A stretch of DNA of 64,000 bases from Nostoc sp. C052 (GTDB lineage Bacteria; Cyanobacteriota; Cyanobacteriia; Cyanobacteriales; Nostocaceae). How positions within the stretch are numbered: the first letter of the stretch is position 1; each line of letters opens with the position of its first letter. The notes under the pieces were generated by a model that worked only from the letters and a program-made list of their open reading frames with translations, was not told the origin of the DNA and did not search any database. Where the stretch lies: contig NZ_CP040278.1 in the NCBI RefSeq assembly GCF_013393905.1, positions 1 to 64,000 of the forward strand. The letters run 5' to 3'. Positions 41,701-45,563 of this stretch are shown piece by piece. The translations under genes and the position numbers were made by a program.

Positions 41701-44700
41701 GTCTAATCGCTGGCACAATCAACTTTATTGTGAGTGCGCTTAGTACTGTAATTCAAATATTCATCAAAATAGCAGCAGGAATTATAAATTTCATTTTGCT
41801 GCCATTTAGAATTGTCGGTGCGGTAATAGTTGGTATTTCTAGAGGTATTGAAAGCTTTTCGAGGAATTTTGGTGCAGCACTCGATATGTTCCTCTTGCAG
41901 CCAATGTTGATGGCGATTGATATTACCGCGATGGTATCGAGGGCGATCGCTGGTGTGGGGGAAGCTTTGATTAATTTCATTTTTACACCAATTAACTACA
42001 TCACCAATCTCCTTTATCAATCCTTGGCTCCGATCATCGATGCAATCACTTTTAGCTTGAGTACTTTAGGGACAGTTGCTGCTGGTATCTTCTTCTTCCT
42101 AAGTCCTGTGGCTTTATTCACTGGCTTCATGGCAGCAATTCGTCTCATAGTTGGTGGGGTATTGGGTTTCGTCCAAAATCTTTGGGCAGGAACCATTGGC
42201 AAGGTTGTTGCTGATGTTCAAGGGTTTGTTTCCAAATCGAAAGGTTTTGGCGCTGAATTAATCAACGACTTGGCAACCAGTCCTCTATCCACGATTAAAA
42301 AGGCTTGGACTGCGGCATTAGATGATATTCAAAATAAATTACAAAATTTAGGGAAGACAGCTAAAGATAGTGGAAAATCTGCTGCCGATGCTGTTGCCGG
42401 AAAACTACTGCCAGCGCAGACAACTGCGGTTCAAGATAATTTGAAATTACTTTTACCAGCAGCAGACACAACCACACAGAAAATGCTACCCCCAGGAGTA
42501 AACTCTCAAAGAAAAACTGGGGCTACTCCTCCTATAGAAGACAAAAATTTAAAATTACTGGGATTGAATGCTGCTCCTCAAAATCTGCAAGAGCTAAAGA
42601 AAGCTTATCGACAACAAGTCCAAATTCACCACCCAGACAAAGGAGGGGATGCTGAGAAGTTCCGTCAGGTAAATGCAGCTTATAACCAAATGAAGCTGCA
42701 AATGGAATCGCCTCAAGCAACGCCAGAACAACCGATCGCCGAAATGGTTGATAAGACTTTGCCTAGTAGATTTAAGCAATTAGGTACTACCGTTAGTTCG
42801 ACTTTCGCTTCCATCGGTAACGCGATCGCCAATTTCTCGCCTCAGTTAGCTGCACCACTATTTGTTTTGAGCGATGCAATTGATGCAATTCTGAATTTTA
42901 CAGAAACTCTGCCAATGCTCAAAGCTTTCTTTGTCGGGAAGAAAGTTGCAACTGTTGCCGATGCTGCGGTAACGACTACAGCAAATTTAGCGATCGCAGC
43001 ATCAGAAACTACCGTTGCAGTTGCATCACAGACATCTGCGTTGGCAATAGTTACTGGTGCTACACAGTCCTCAATTGCTTCAACAACAGAGGCAGGGGTA
43101 GTTGGGGGAGCAAATTCCTTCATGGCAAGCACATTCCTCTTCTTGTCCAATGCTGCTAAAACAGCGATGACATCGATCATGGCATTGGGAACACCTGTTT
43201 TACTGATGATTGCTGCTGTTGTACTGGTAGTCGGGGCATTCTACTTAGCTTTCAAAAACAACTTTTTAGGAATTACTGATTTTGCCAAAGCAGCATGGAA
43301 TGTAATTAGCAGCATTTTCTCGGCGATTATTGCTGGTGTTCAAGCTGTAATTTCCGTTGTCGCCAACGTTGGCAGGGCAGTATGGAGTTTAATCGTTCTC
43401 CCCTTCCAGTTAGTCGTGCCGATAATCAAAACCATCATTGAAGCACTGGGAATTTTGGCGTTGATTGTTGGTGGGTTTGTGGTTATCGCCAATATTGGAT
43501 TGATTATCGGTTCAATTATGACAGCGATCGCTCCAGTGATTGCCGCTGTGACAACTATTTGGTCGGTAATTACTGGAATTGCCGCGATTATCGCTTTTGT
43601 TGCCCCCATTTTGGCAGGAATATTTGTCTCAATCCTCGCCACCGGCTTCTCTGCTTTGGTTGCGGCAATTGCACCATTCATCCCTCTGATACTGGGAATT
43701 GTCGCTGCTGCTTACTTAATCAAAACGGCATTTGTCTTTGTCTTTCAGGTTGTGGTTGCTGTTCTTGGGGGTGTATGGAACACCTTAAATAAGGTAGTTG
43801 ATGCAATAGTTTCGGGATTCAAGATGGTTTGGAGTGCGATCGCTTTTGGCTGGAATGCGATCGTCAATGTTTTCTCGGCGATTATTGGTGGTGTTCAAGC
43901 TGTAATTTCCGTTGTCGCCAATGTTGGGAAGGCAGTCTGGAATTTAATCGTTTTCCCCTTCCAGTTAATTGTGCCGATAATTAAAACCATTGCTCAAGCT
44001 TTGGGAATCCTAGCACTGATTGTTGGTGGATTTGTAGTTATCGCCAACATTGGATTGATTATTGGTTCAATTATGACAGCGATCGCTCCAGTGATTGCCT
44101 CTGTCACAACTATTTGGTCGGTAATTACTGGAATTGCCGCGATTATCGCTTTTGTTGCCCCCATTTTGGCAGGAATATTTACTTCAATTTTGGCAGTGGG
44201 ATTCACCGGACTAATCGCGGCGATCGCGCCATTCATTCCGCTGATTTTGGGGATTGTGGCTGCTGCTTATCTAATCAAAACTGCCTTTGTCTTTGTCTTC
44301 CAAGTTGTAAGTGGCGTATTCAGTGGCATTGGTGAAATCGTTGGCGGCATCTTCGGAACAATTACTGCGGAATTCCGTAATATCTGGAAAGTGCTGCAAG
44401 ATACGGGTAAAGCTTTGATCGAGCCATTCGAGCCAATTATGGCTTTGTTTGGCGGCAAAGGGGGTGGGGGTTTTGATTTGATGGCGTTAGCGGTTAAAAG
44501 TGTTGTCAACGCAATTTTGATGCCTTTTAGGGTACTAGGTTTCTTGATTACTAACGTAATTCGAGGAATTAGCTTACTTATACAAGTAGTTATTTTCCTG
44601 GGAGGAATCCTGCTGAAAACTCTTTTAGCACCAGCTGTCTTAATTATTAATACTTTCAAATTGCTGTGGAGTTTGGTAGGAGGATTGGGGACTATCTTCT

Positions 44701-45278
44701 CTGCATTGGGACAAGCAGTAATTACAGTTGGGCAGTCAATTTTATCGATGCTGGTAGCTCCATTCAAGGCACTGTGGGGGATTATCCAAGGAATCTTTAA
44801 TTTTGCTTTGCAAGGATTAAGCTCTTTGCCTTTTGTTGGCGGTTTCTTTAAATCACCCGAAACAGCAAAACCACCCCAGCAATATGCAGTTGGTGGTTTG
44901 GTAAGAGGGGCAGGAACAAGTACCGGCGATCGCATTCCGGCTTATTTAAGTAATGGCGAATTTGTAGTTAATGCTCAAGCAACGGGACAAAATTTAGCAT
45001 TTCTAAGTGCTATCAATGAAGGTAAGATTCCGACTGTTTTACCAACAGTCAATCCTACGCCAGCTTTGTCATTACCTCAACCAAGTCAAGCGACGACAAC
45101 ATCAGCAACTAGCAGTCCTCCAATCGTTGTAGAAAATATAAATTTCAGCTTTGAGGTTACACTGAATGCAGAGAACGGAAAGAGTGCTGGCGATGAATTT
45201 ATGAAGTATTTAGAAGATCCTCGATTTGAACGTGCTGTGAGAGATTCGTTAAGAAATATTGTAGAAAGGATGAAATAG
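20766..45278 (+). CDS. Giant phage tail tape-measure protein (8170 aa)
   Basis: The N-terminus is coiled-coil (residues 1-180). A TP901-type tape-measure core follows: LGASTRFTAQEAAEAEVALG at about 235-255, LTDVLARASADSNTNIQQLG near 300 and GVMSNAGIQADKAGTAARG near 345. Then come thousands of residues of alternating hydrophobic and amphipathic helices. The C-terminus has the typical GGLVRGAGTSTGDRIPAYLS and NGEFVVN element (residues about 8040-8070). Inserted parts include a lipase-like domain (about 4165-4360), 36-residue repeats (4574-4770), a J-domain (about 7260-7312) and recurring NHSPTEKIP/SPGPT motifs. Tape measures set tail length and line the tube; at 0.15 nm per residue this one predicts about 1.2 micrometres. 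Most family members have 700-2500 residues. The frame is uninterrupted across 24.5 kb, arguing that it is functional. Confidence 0.93.
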   Translation: METDFWGLSAQFEFATTNTTKQNLRTILSQLNGIETAVDRLSRTTQSTDIGAQISQQMSQSTRSTARTSRAMDQMGDAFRVAQKRIEPLKREFRALQKEVRLVDFGELTDDQQFKRAKTQVNAYVQSLKRLEEQVQGNTTADREFVATLQRQEKVMQNQLKMQDLQRDASKAQSRVGEFNFLKDAGEVVFNENVLSKGKDAIALYQGFDDTMSAVAATVGATGKELETLRERANILGASTRFTAQEAAEAEVALGTAGFKTNQILTAVGSTLSLASAGQLELAEATGISTNILSGFRMETQEVGHLTDVLARASADSNTNIQQLGIAMSYAAPNAKLFGASVEETSALIGVMSNAGIQADKAGTAARGAFLRLASPTKAGSAALAEFGIELTSSNGDMRNIIEILNEFNDKLQIDPTALKSLQNAGDDIEAIAEVSQSKQVKSLKDVFGTTALSGVAAALGQINELNRLALADIGSSSNTEQMIQYFTQIKGLKLNEGEDIFSAVSRAAPNYQAAVGMINEANVALLKGNLKTLNKSDIQKLQDYLKVSPDENLLDAMITQSPNADIAIARVSSAMEQMGIEFKTKTGSAKIMASIMEDNLAGSFRSLSSAIEAVQIGFIEPLAPLIRSITDALTQLALFLANLPAPVRGVISVTALLTVGLGALAVTIGTVGAALFGFQQALSVANLASTSMAASLIPLTGFFETTQDAFKGTNSLETFFVGNRTLARDFEKATTSTFQQTTFGLRALASQAVRTSQAFLLLSRSIVLSPLGIAVGSFILLNALIEQVVPGFNLLGTVLSAIAAPVGFVFGLIKGLTQSLLDFLGISTSGGFRAITPLFTTVANAIKMAADSFVLFSNKGEEIGKSLGDAILFPFVFAGEKIVAIWEGTISAIRNVLKPFADFVQYIGQLLVSALAENSPGPTYQIREKWGMTVEFLQNLFVRLRNSAAAVGRGFVEMIPTLDRMVLPFLQLGLAVARLAVIVDPIHALIASASLYFFQGIIESIGKSYAEALPVFLRTIMSLLKVELIFVFVQGFINPTQLLIATVLAAIAGNFIPQIAQVLLKAGALIASIWDRTVKAIQDRLSPLIRFVQGIGQLLVSALAENSPGPTYQIREKWGMTVEFLQNLFVRLRDSAILVNQAFIGIGDVSSEDQMVAKQRIFETTISLLIAGASQLKPIGGLFSSFGELQTRLINDSIKNLDLLGFTLLTIASLPATLIPQLREEAALIVPELARLINSGIPRAIAFGLPGAIAIAISTGVLRGFEEGVAKFVDILPVLGMQITQGFYNLFDTNLKQIINEALSQGVTEFIRSMPSLFPGAATFTFKFDFDKTYTQFQENLNNFLVLLRTYLKGVGSTAQEVGKIIQSALEPILSFQIFPALLPPLVPFLTVIIPARKALEELFASPALKGVMQFLTSSILPAALKTLGAVIYSVIYVFNALVTLPITAVIQELSKGVVSAFGAARAFLPQLPGIIARATVSAILNITSAIAILLERIPIVGKALSTVFLGTVNLILAAAPRYFNLLIRFFPIEQFKALIPAYLKVVTEIAGGILYVLREGLAPVAQLILKAFDPRVAFQLLNLYFRTGGFSKLIQPDKILGFTTGFNYINPFDLFFGGKKLFNSLLRIGLQTAIPIDFVKRKQAELFQVLASPEDLAVAMRQSRLLNKQMLVPIEKILESQVPFVRVLINLLRGLMLVSPVVQIVGRLAMATIFWYTVLKPLNKEILEAIANTQVFGVSLSPVATTLSVMRFIVVDVGEKLFAFAKQVPGYIKAIQSAFNLIGLVVGVTTHELVGISSILANIFKATIGNFLLLIPIGVTAALDVALMVLRSSLQLIRIKTEQYGDAIVALMQGHFGPLFRQITSDIAGVISFAINQTIVRLARLVISVFTSVVHTIKATFAEIGRLIRDPIGESIRLLNLFKGQVEQIFGDVTATVNVYIKQLQLDKLVGFVREFWLELGAVADVLLFIYGIINPFQFAMTGLIGVTVFLVNEYKTGFKNIEAIIQALANPIEFLTNALQAMVGLLNVYIPPDLTEFIAGVAEQFVKSLPLVTAGIFAIAFIIKRDVGGAFNLVSNGILQIVGRIIQAVEAMQNLGNAAKNVATSTRSQVFFGEKAHAVRSRSSIAGVANPFAYSQDPEQQERASFLGEQRVAKLKAASKYQQGMEKLLKETEKQVLADYRKSAKSGNVAERAKVLGGTGQRDDGFSYEIAPLLEKKRNRFGIERLELTDLGKGKAQTEAQRRLTESDESGFQKSRADIANKSGLTATFQQYDKVDQVPDAVLKNLAKKDGFGLQTIIADFQKTMENLHIGTFQADSLYVKMFKVPDAALGKSAYSPTSFDMQLDKYKQDKNLRGVNEEAKLKMLGQATYSQDFRQDLLRIFKNSSAGIGSDQRRGQFQNAMQDRMARLEKVTQTGTGTVSGMPAGQTYLDVLNKLAKQLKDISNTDVVAFEKALDAVVLQLNELQTKELARNMEAFSDFRGVNVEAAMKAARSIEDLPQIATGSQAITQGIEQLAQQTSGLVKEGGKARKSLFQALFGFTGLPQVIEQFQSNRKTLRRIQEVEDRTNALANRNSQESSFAAKLRERGLKAIFANAGFNYATQKDAFYAEKQITEKERAVLENFIKNRARKFDVSQDDSPFKSDVNAIIQKFTPLISGFSIDTVDRLNQFHKVIVDKLTLEQKTQLQQYIQKGANRNPLGGQISIKDRDALINQINLLLGEEKIKKELNITGNASVNDRQFEELAKLNDEQTKNILSNFIRRGNFINDINNDISNFYEEIQKKLGLGRKGVAPLSRIQEVGLKNPMAQIESMIEAYVDNFEVQAENLKQGVAGKINDLESSLSRTIIGPSLAAKIVSPIRNFYQDFTAGIEKLYNAQKLNSKNFVQNIQKDFQNLNLVSSINKLKKQFQANRDNSLEGVMALGEEKLVRDPKGTVVKGGKTYRNEGRPADRVEMQSRLLRDLQSKQNLNRVDANKALVSVLKGAQSQDAVRQMLSRQGLSEADINSAIAKIGEKAKYTVAEVLKIQGLNVDKVAKSLESAFKITDKQVQDKILNNAQFTSAMATPFQLLLIKKIPKLFMDAGKDFVSIVNKTGGGAIVSVAKVVAKDIVRGFKGEILTTFSNTVEKLRTNLALGLNQFAGKIDTVFGKNPFSGIINKFANFIANKGSQISQFFTAQAASANSDGAQSFTGKVVSAVRGLYQTITNQVESGASAAQGQGFFSKIKNAFTSVKDAVLGLFRTPQLKGLDKQIADERRRLAIGQKFSSVPYSPELQERGRRQTEIAQSKLNQLLPQRELMAKFSSPKYVVGELVSKLDGVFTNVGKRFENLTSKFAEKATSNRQRTIGVEQKSRTAPYMTDDLYRQHGMDVRNGILTEIVQVTPLINKAFASVLDKAGSVTAKLGTYFQGAALRSQNAWERSANHITGNSWWSMVKRAAWTGARILGLISEASPGPSAKTRDNWDKTENSVSQNMGEMAQSAGQAGEKITETMGTASNQVTQSMKAASQKSVGFLDRIGNAVGSVGKAGFAIGAAVTGVGFAMQTASYSLSTMGIISEDTSQQLSKFFEIFTLLGAVGGIATPLFTAFAQSLGAIGAVSGAVISGVTGIGGAIAGVIGFGEVAFAPMVLGIGAVAIAIAGLLFAFKTNFLGIRSIVQGIGGFLGKTFAAPIGFIQNAWQKFTEAFGPKLMPIIQPALDIAQGLINALNHSPTERIPEAWEAMQARIGNVFNWLLQAGSSVGQAIGAIFSPIANLFKRSPKVVSPEQPASPPAAATPGAEKGGFFQNIIGALMTPINAAANLIKPLQQPIAEIANFFKSLTTIIKSVAYLHRVMSPLAGQGTALNATIAEIAKFLYRIRSIVESVEFLYTHIFNRSALGKTNASPPKSPLESDDEDSLMYQAKEPKPGSIGEITQMGKALSEIGGSAIEVKNAWVGFVEWFVKLPLVSQAVSWGMGLINALNHSPTEKIPIAWQGMSLVMGVILAGIVATAVGVGFLLFKFLSNPVGNISAAWNGLKAVFLGILDVVKNVTSTIVNLFGFLLDAPTKISQFATGAGKFFGNLFQRKPTVLETESVNPKVVPPAKDNSSPGENVGKKFINPFQHKPTFTEAESAKYGGMEKLARGGVAVNSLPDLVLADINQRKNPSSPAIDNDLSDEIKSSLKVIHSQNKQVVNYVYDALTDSGGVVVAPIDASVEDNPLLVIRYATGESLSKDIFQTGVGDESFTNLKEQIGEVLKQNYQDYGKKTDITGWSLGTAIAQRVAAEFPQYVDKVYNFDPLGVDTATDNQYKQKVSRMKQQGLAVPEINNFVNSNDAASATGERFLPAKNYTFKEKIGAEDYLKKMKSGFPGDFHGDAFFYKNNSDFKTTDTPIVNPEKRYKTGTISTDSLSSPLYDPNLVEPRFLVENTRKNFNQLNEAPLETDAGKIVLQAVKGLSQAKKSYEDAINFIKNGAINAVDAIDNSWNGFASGFGTILDTLVTPASAVGTQLVGFLNHGAADVTQMAWERATGNISSSIGELPGVSEEASKLIDKSLSKSVDGVIDKVDKKIDKTAQVADIFGDINQKKAAGSLKEAAYKQLGIHPSPELEAGIADILKNPSQEKVVNLAKDEGYKYLKNQVSQKVGGNVTDVLANLNKEKVVDFAKATAYKQIGIHPSPEIEAGIADILANPSKENITNIAKGEAYKKLGVQISPEMEASLVEALKNPSKEKFGAIAEDQAYKQLAIQFAKNSGTGLDHVLADPNQEVITKIVKDQLYKQLGVQPSPGMEAMFKMGLNAPDPIKNSLWGAEKAPLAPLKNLAAPNNLETLKSLVVPLPDNSGIDVEKTTASFLDSIKDPLVSKIALAVGAAYVKNKAEIESMKHLEESGQTEIVAQLGRASVGVYELLQKILPVLLAGAVPIASGAAIPAVTSAMVAALQKTVLVSTLLKVGNKAFKEATGVAPLNAAAGVLAGASVGGATNEFLNSQSLLKTPSVTPGENLPDSAIASNKGRFGLDSLMSIVELMKSTWASTNVNIQSSWSDFTSGFGADTVASPTNVQAKATSPQTGAEFSLSTLKATNAAASQFSNKLVPVIVSSVNRIKQAWSGFLSWFVELPLVSQAVVWGIGLINALNHSPTEKIPIAWEGAVEKIKGSLGGLLDFGVQSGKNLIDAFNPFKKKKDTAVAAPVKPTEVVATPKEAIKEIEKISVQFATSGTISSGIAQIRQSIGVLGGDFVDFGLRATKALFTLNFGELADSIGDFGGNFGYFVTGVVSGFTQMTNGAIAFLVLSATSFAPFILALGGVAFVAAVIVANFLGLRGILVGAAKVGVGAFQILDTAITGVINVAKAFGKIAKGVFYALTGDASLLDAGILELKTAFVLMGQGFKVGLKSIKQGMLEVFGGLFEIVANIFPPIRTLKNQLLNLAQILKVPERAGEMLAEMLILGVKRFIRIVASIPGLILGVVDNARITIAKLAKEFIQLGLTAIQSFTFPELDFSNITFSIVGDRLMAELKPLGKAILSIPDQLISAIVAAIPALKAPFEYMRSFAKGFVNRLKKEFSPEVLQAIETGFTQASEKVKPIVENMANSTKEAMRGVAVSLNLEDKLDKLQSGFATTTVVLTEKWSQFTQNLNKKKILSLIPRDLEDVSGKFNATVNILEVKWGQFTHWLKVTPVIPYLFTNTEKYTRKFADFVKTLGQKWEGVREVLSVPNKFAGFFDGLRNFGTSWWQFFDKLEAKLTTFANKQMFTAFFAQMFDLGQGIEKFATWAEQRWESLAAFLATTSFIPGFIKIVEVMGTTFANVLAFMQSKWQPFTEFLTTTNVFAKLFDKLRIFGEAIPTIFADIPGSAKKAIAEFRNKFTGLFSFLKGGLSGVKFQSDSVFKLLPNPVVAGIERIQAKWEGFTERFRNILNPIVEFSRKIAQQLINALNHSPTEKIPTAWEKAAKLIIGFIKGLLEPAQDVAKLMNIAFTTAFKGTTEFFSGFFTELKSGFGAISQTLEKIRRGAIAAQELDEVLKIGIAFGKLKDQIKVLVGGIEQFIAGLTNVSMGNRKAATTGQMFAKILGTTLRVLLDFAVKVGPALFKVSLIFVRLGIEVVAFAAKAAWASRYVINYGVRVGVALFDAAKSIYNFFAAIPPLFQKIGATFERLGQDIEKFKTNLIGGFVDLGKALWKLGGAILDVFSPEMKQPLKNFIFGVKDAVSNVISFLGKITSATKGYLKAFKGIGVAIAAAIAIINPAVLPVYLLFGEFYLVVKAIKYVFANFGKGVQSLGSKFDNLQTSLAPVTKFLSKNLNYILLGLTSTFLALNPVIAILAAKIGAVKLAFEYFVPTLKFVKEMFDGLFAGLSGAMKLALKQLGRFVSGIVQFAEIVQSVFKPAIELVGAILLIWGKAIASVFDPITQKIKELSDSLGITAKVEKIVGDIQYLSGEIKEQFGKAVEFVNRGFVDFYGVVSQQLAETTVKFKLFFDEISTKVKTFIDEVSARFRVWISEELQSIKPILDALGEVGQAFYRIGKAIVELIADTTLFGVRIGSVVGDVLVAIGKIGGAFFDLAAKILSPVGVFGITTAVAGISFALKDLIVNVFKFVGEAIPAFQELALAIANFLEAPLAKVGDLWNKTGGKIVSMVSKIRGKTKEEGANIAQDLAEVPAQKVDTLWGKAGGKVMGVVSKIRGKTKEEGPKISQDLSEGSPGPTFWIRQNWARTAEFVQAKIEEISGVAKVEGRKVSNAFTNPFSGLGSTGTSKDAIKQSTEQEIEQMEKLGQSSRSVLMSFGSALSNFAPQLATPLFMLNDFVDAFFDLKSAIPVMRSVLIANGAIAASEAVVANAAGSSAIVLASSAATGSSATSAAAGVIAGANSFMSSSYQFVAGVARLAYKSMIAPMLPFLPLILGIAAGVFVLYQAFKNNFLGIGDFVVGVGTALKEFFSLLLGGAWSAIASVFINLENEIGNIFKTLKMIAGMILQPFQPLFTALGVQSGGGSGGALGAAMNAVVNLILIPLRLIAGTINFIVSALSTVIQIFIKIAAGIINFILLPFRIVGAVIVGISRGIESFSRNFGAALDMFLLQPMLMAIDITAMVSRAIAGVGEALINFIFTPINYITNLLYQSLAPIIDAITFSLSTLGTVAAGIFFFLSPVALFTGFMAAIRLIVGGVLGFVQNLWAGTIGKVVADVQGFVSKSKGFGAELINDLATSPLSTIKKAWTAALDDIQNKLQNLGKTAKDSGKSAADAVAGKLLPAQTTAVQDNLKLLLPAADTTTQKMLPPGVNSQRKTGATPPIEDKNLKLLGLNAAPQNLQELKKAYRQQVQIHHPDKGGDAEKFRQVNAAYNQMKLQMESPQATPEQPIAEMVDKTLPSRFKQLGTTVSSTFASIGNAIANFSPQLAAPLFVLSDAIDAILNFTETLPMLKAFFVGKKVATVADAAVTTTANLAIAASETTVAVASQTSALAIVTGATQSSIASTTEAGVVGGANSFMASTFLFLSNAAKTAMTSIMALGTPVLLMIAAVVLVVGAFYLAFKNNFLGITDFAKAAWNVISSIFSAIIAGVQAVISVVANVGRAVWSLIVLPFQLVVPIIKTIIEALGILALIVGGFVVIANIGLIIGSIMTAIAPVIAAVTTIWSVITGIAAIIAFVAPILAGIFVSILATGFSALVAAIAPFIPLILGIVAAAYLIKTAFVFVFQVVVAVLGGVWNTLNKVVDAIVSGFKMVWSAIAFGWNAIVNVFSAIIGGVQAVISVVANVGKAVWNLIVFPFQLIVPIIKTIAQALGILALIVGGFVVIANIGLIIGSIMTAIAPVIASVTTIWSVITGIAAIIAFVAPILAGIFTSILAVGFTGLIAAIAPFIPLILGIVAAAYLIKTAFVFVFQVVSGVFSGIGEIVGGIFGTITAEFRNIWKVLQDTGKALIEPFEPIMALFGGKGGGGFDLMALAVKSVVNAILMPFRVLGFLITNVIRGISLLIQVVIFLGGILLKTLLAPAVLIINTFKLLWSLVGGLGTIFSALGQAVITVGQSILSMLVAPFKALWGIIQGIFNFALQGLSSLPFVGGFFKSPETAKPPQQYAVGGLVRGAGTSTGDRIPAYLSNGEFVVNAQATGQNLAFLSAINEGKIPTVLPTVNPTPALSLPQPSQATTTSATSSPPIVVENINFSFEVTLNAENGKSAGDEFMKYLEDPRFERAVRDSLRNIVERMK
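23494..24170 (+). repeat. Near-identical duplicated block in the tape-measure gene
   Basis: About 115 bases at 23494-23608 recur at about 24058-24172 with an offset of 564 bases (188 codons) and few changes. Both encode ALAENSPGPTYQIREKW followed by GMTVEFLQNLFVRL. The high DNA identity points to recent duplication or ongoing gene conversion. Confidence 0.8.
33250..33850 (+). other. Lipase-like alpha/beta-hydrolase domain inside the tape measure
   Basis: Residues about 4165-4360 contain a nucleophile elbow GWSLG (4250-4254; Ser4252) after a strand (KKTDIT) and before a helix (TAIAQRVAAEFPQYV). A second strand follows (KVYNFDPLGVD), then FVNSNDAAS (Asp4313) and DFHGDAFF (His4352). Order and spacing fit the Ser-Asp-His triad of class-3 lipases. 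The surrounding sequence lacks the hydrophobic helices of the rest of the protein. Confidence 0.65.
34485..35080 (+). repeat. 36-residue tandem repeats in the tape measure
   Basis: Five and a half units start at residues 4574, 4610, 4646, 4682, 4718 and 4754, exactly 36 residues (108 bases) apart. The consensus is AYKQLGIHPSPE-EAGIADI followed by L-NPSKEK, six variable residues and a short helix. Units 1, 3 and 4 are most alike; 2 and 5 have diverged inside the SPE segment but keep the length. Confidence 0.85.
42540..42705 (+). other. J-domain inside the tape measure
   Basis: Residues about 7260-7312 read KLLGLNAAPQNLQELKKAYR, then QQVQIHHPDKGGDAEKFRQV and NAAYNQMK. Helix II, the HPD motif (7289-7291), the KGGD turn and helix III are all present as in DnaJ. 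The HPD tripeptide is what stimulates Hsp70 ATPase, so this segment could recruit DnaK. Flanking residues are Pro/Gln-rich linkers. Confidence 0.85.
43297..44312 (+). repeat. Tandem 555-bp duplication near the tape-measure 3' end
   Basis: Two copies (about 43297-43760 and 43852-44312) are offset by 555 bases (185 codons) and are nearly identical in long stretches. Both encode very hydrophobic helices (FSAIIAGVQAVISVVANVG, LGILALIVGGFVVIANIGL, PFIPLILGIVAAAYLIKTAF). The reading frame is kept through both, so the duplication lengthens the protein cleanly. Confidence 0.85.
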
Positions 45279-45281
45279 TTT

Positions 45282-45476
45282 ATGCAAGTTAATTGTTATT
45301 TATTACAATGCCAAGTTTTACAATTCGCAAAGGTAGTTGAAAGCAAGGAGTACAGTGCTGATTGGCTAAAAGGTGGGGAAACTATATTTAGGCAAGGTGG
45401 TAAATTTGCTTCAGATAAAACCAAACAAGTCTCAAAAGTTACAGAATCGGCTGTTAAAGATATAGGCAAAATATAG
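45282..45476 (+). CDS. Small protein sharing a motif with the next gene (64 aa)
   Basis: Residues about 20-45 (SKEYSADWLKGGETIFRQGG, then KFASDK) match the N-terminal motif of the next gene (AKEYPAEWAGADKTVFRDES, then GRFATQ). The start lies three bases after the tape-measure stop, so translation is probably coupled. The C-terminus is a short polar helix. It may be a shortened duplicate of the 405-aa protein or a free module. Function unknown. Confidence 0.55.
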   Translation: MQVNCYLLQCQVLQFAKVVESKEYSADWLKGGETIFRQGGKFASDKTKQVSKVTESAVKDIGKI

Positions 45477-45563
45477 TTCTTTCGGCTTTTCTTTAACAAT
45501 CTAATGATAAAAATTTTGAAAAAAATGGAAACATAAAATTAATGTTTATACAAAAGTAAAAAT

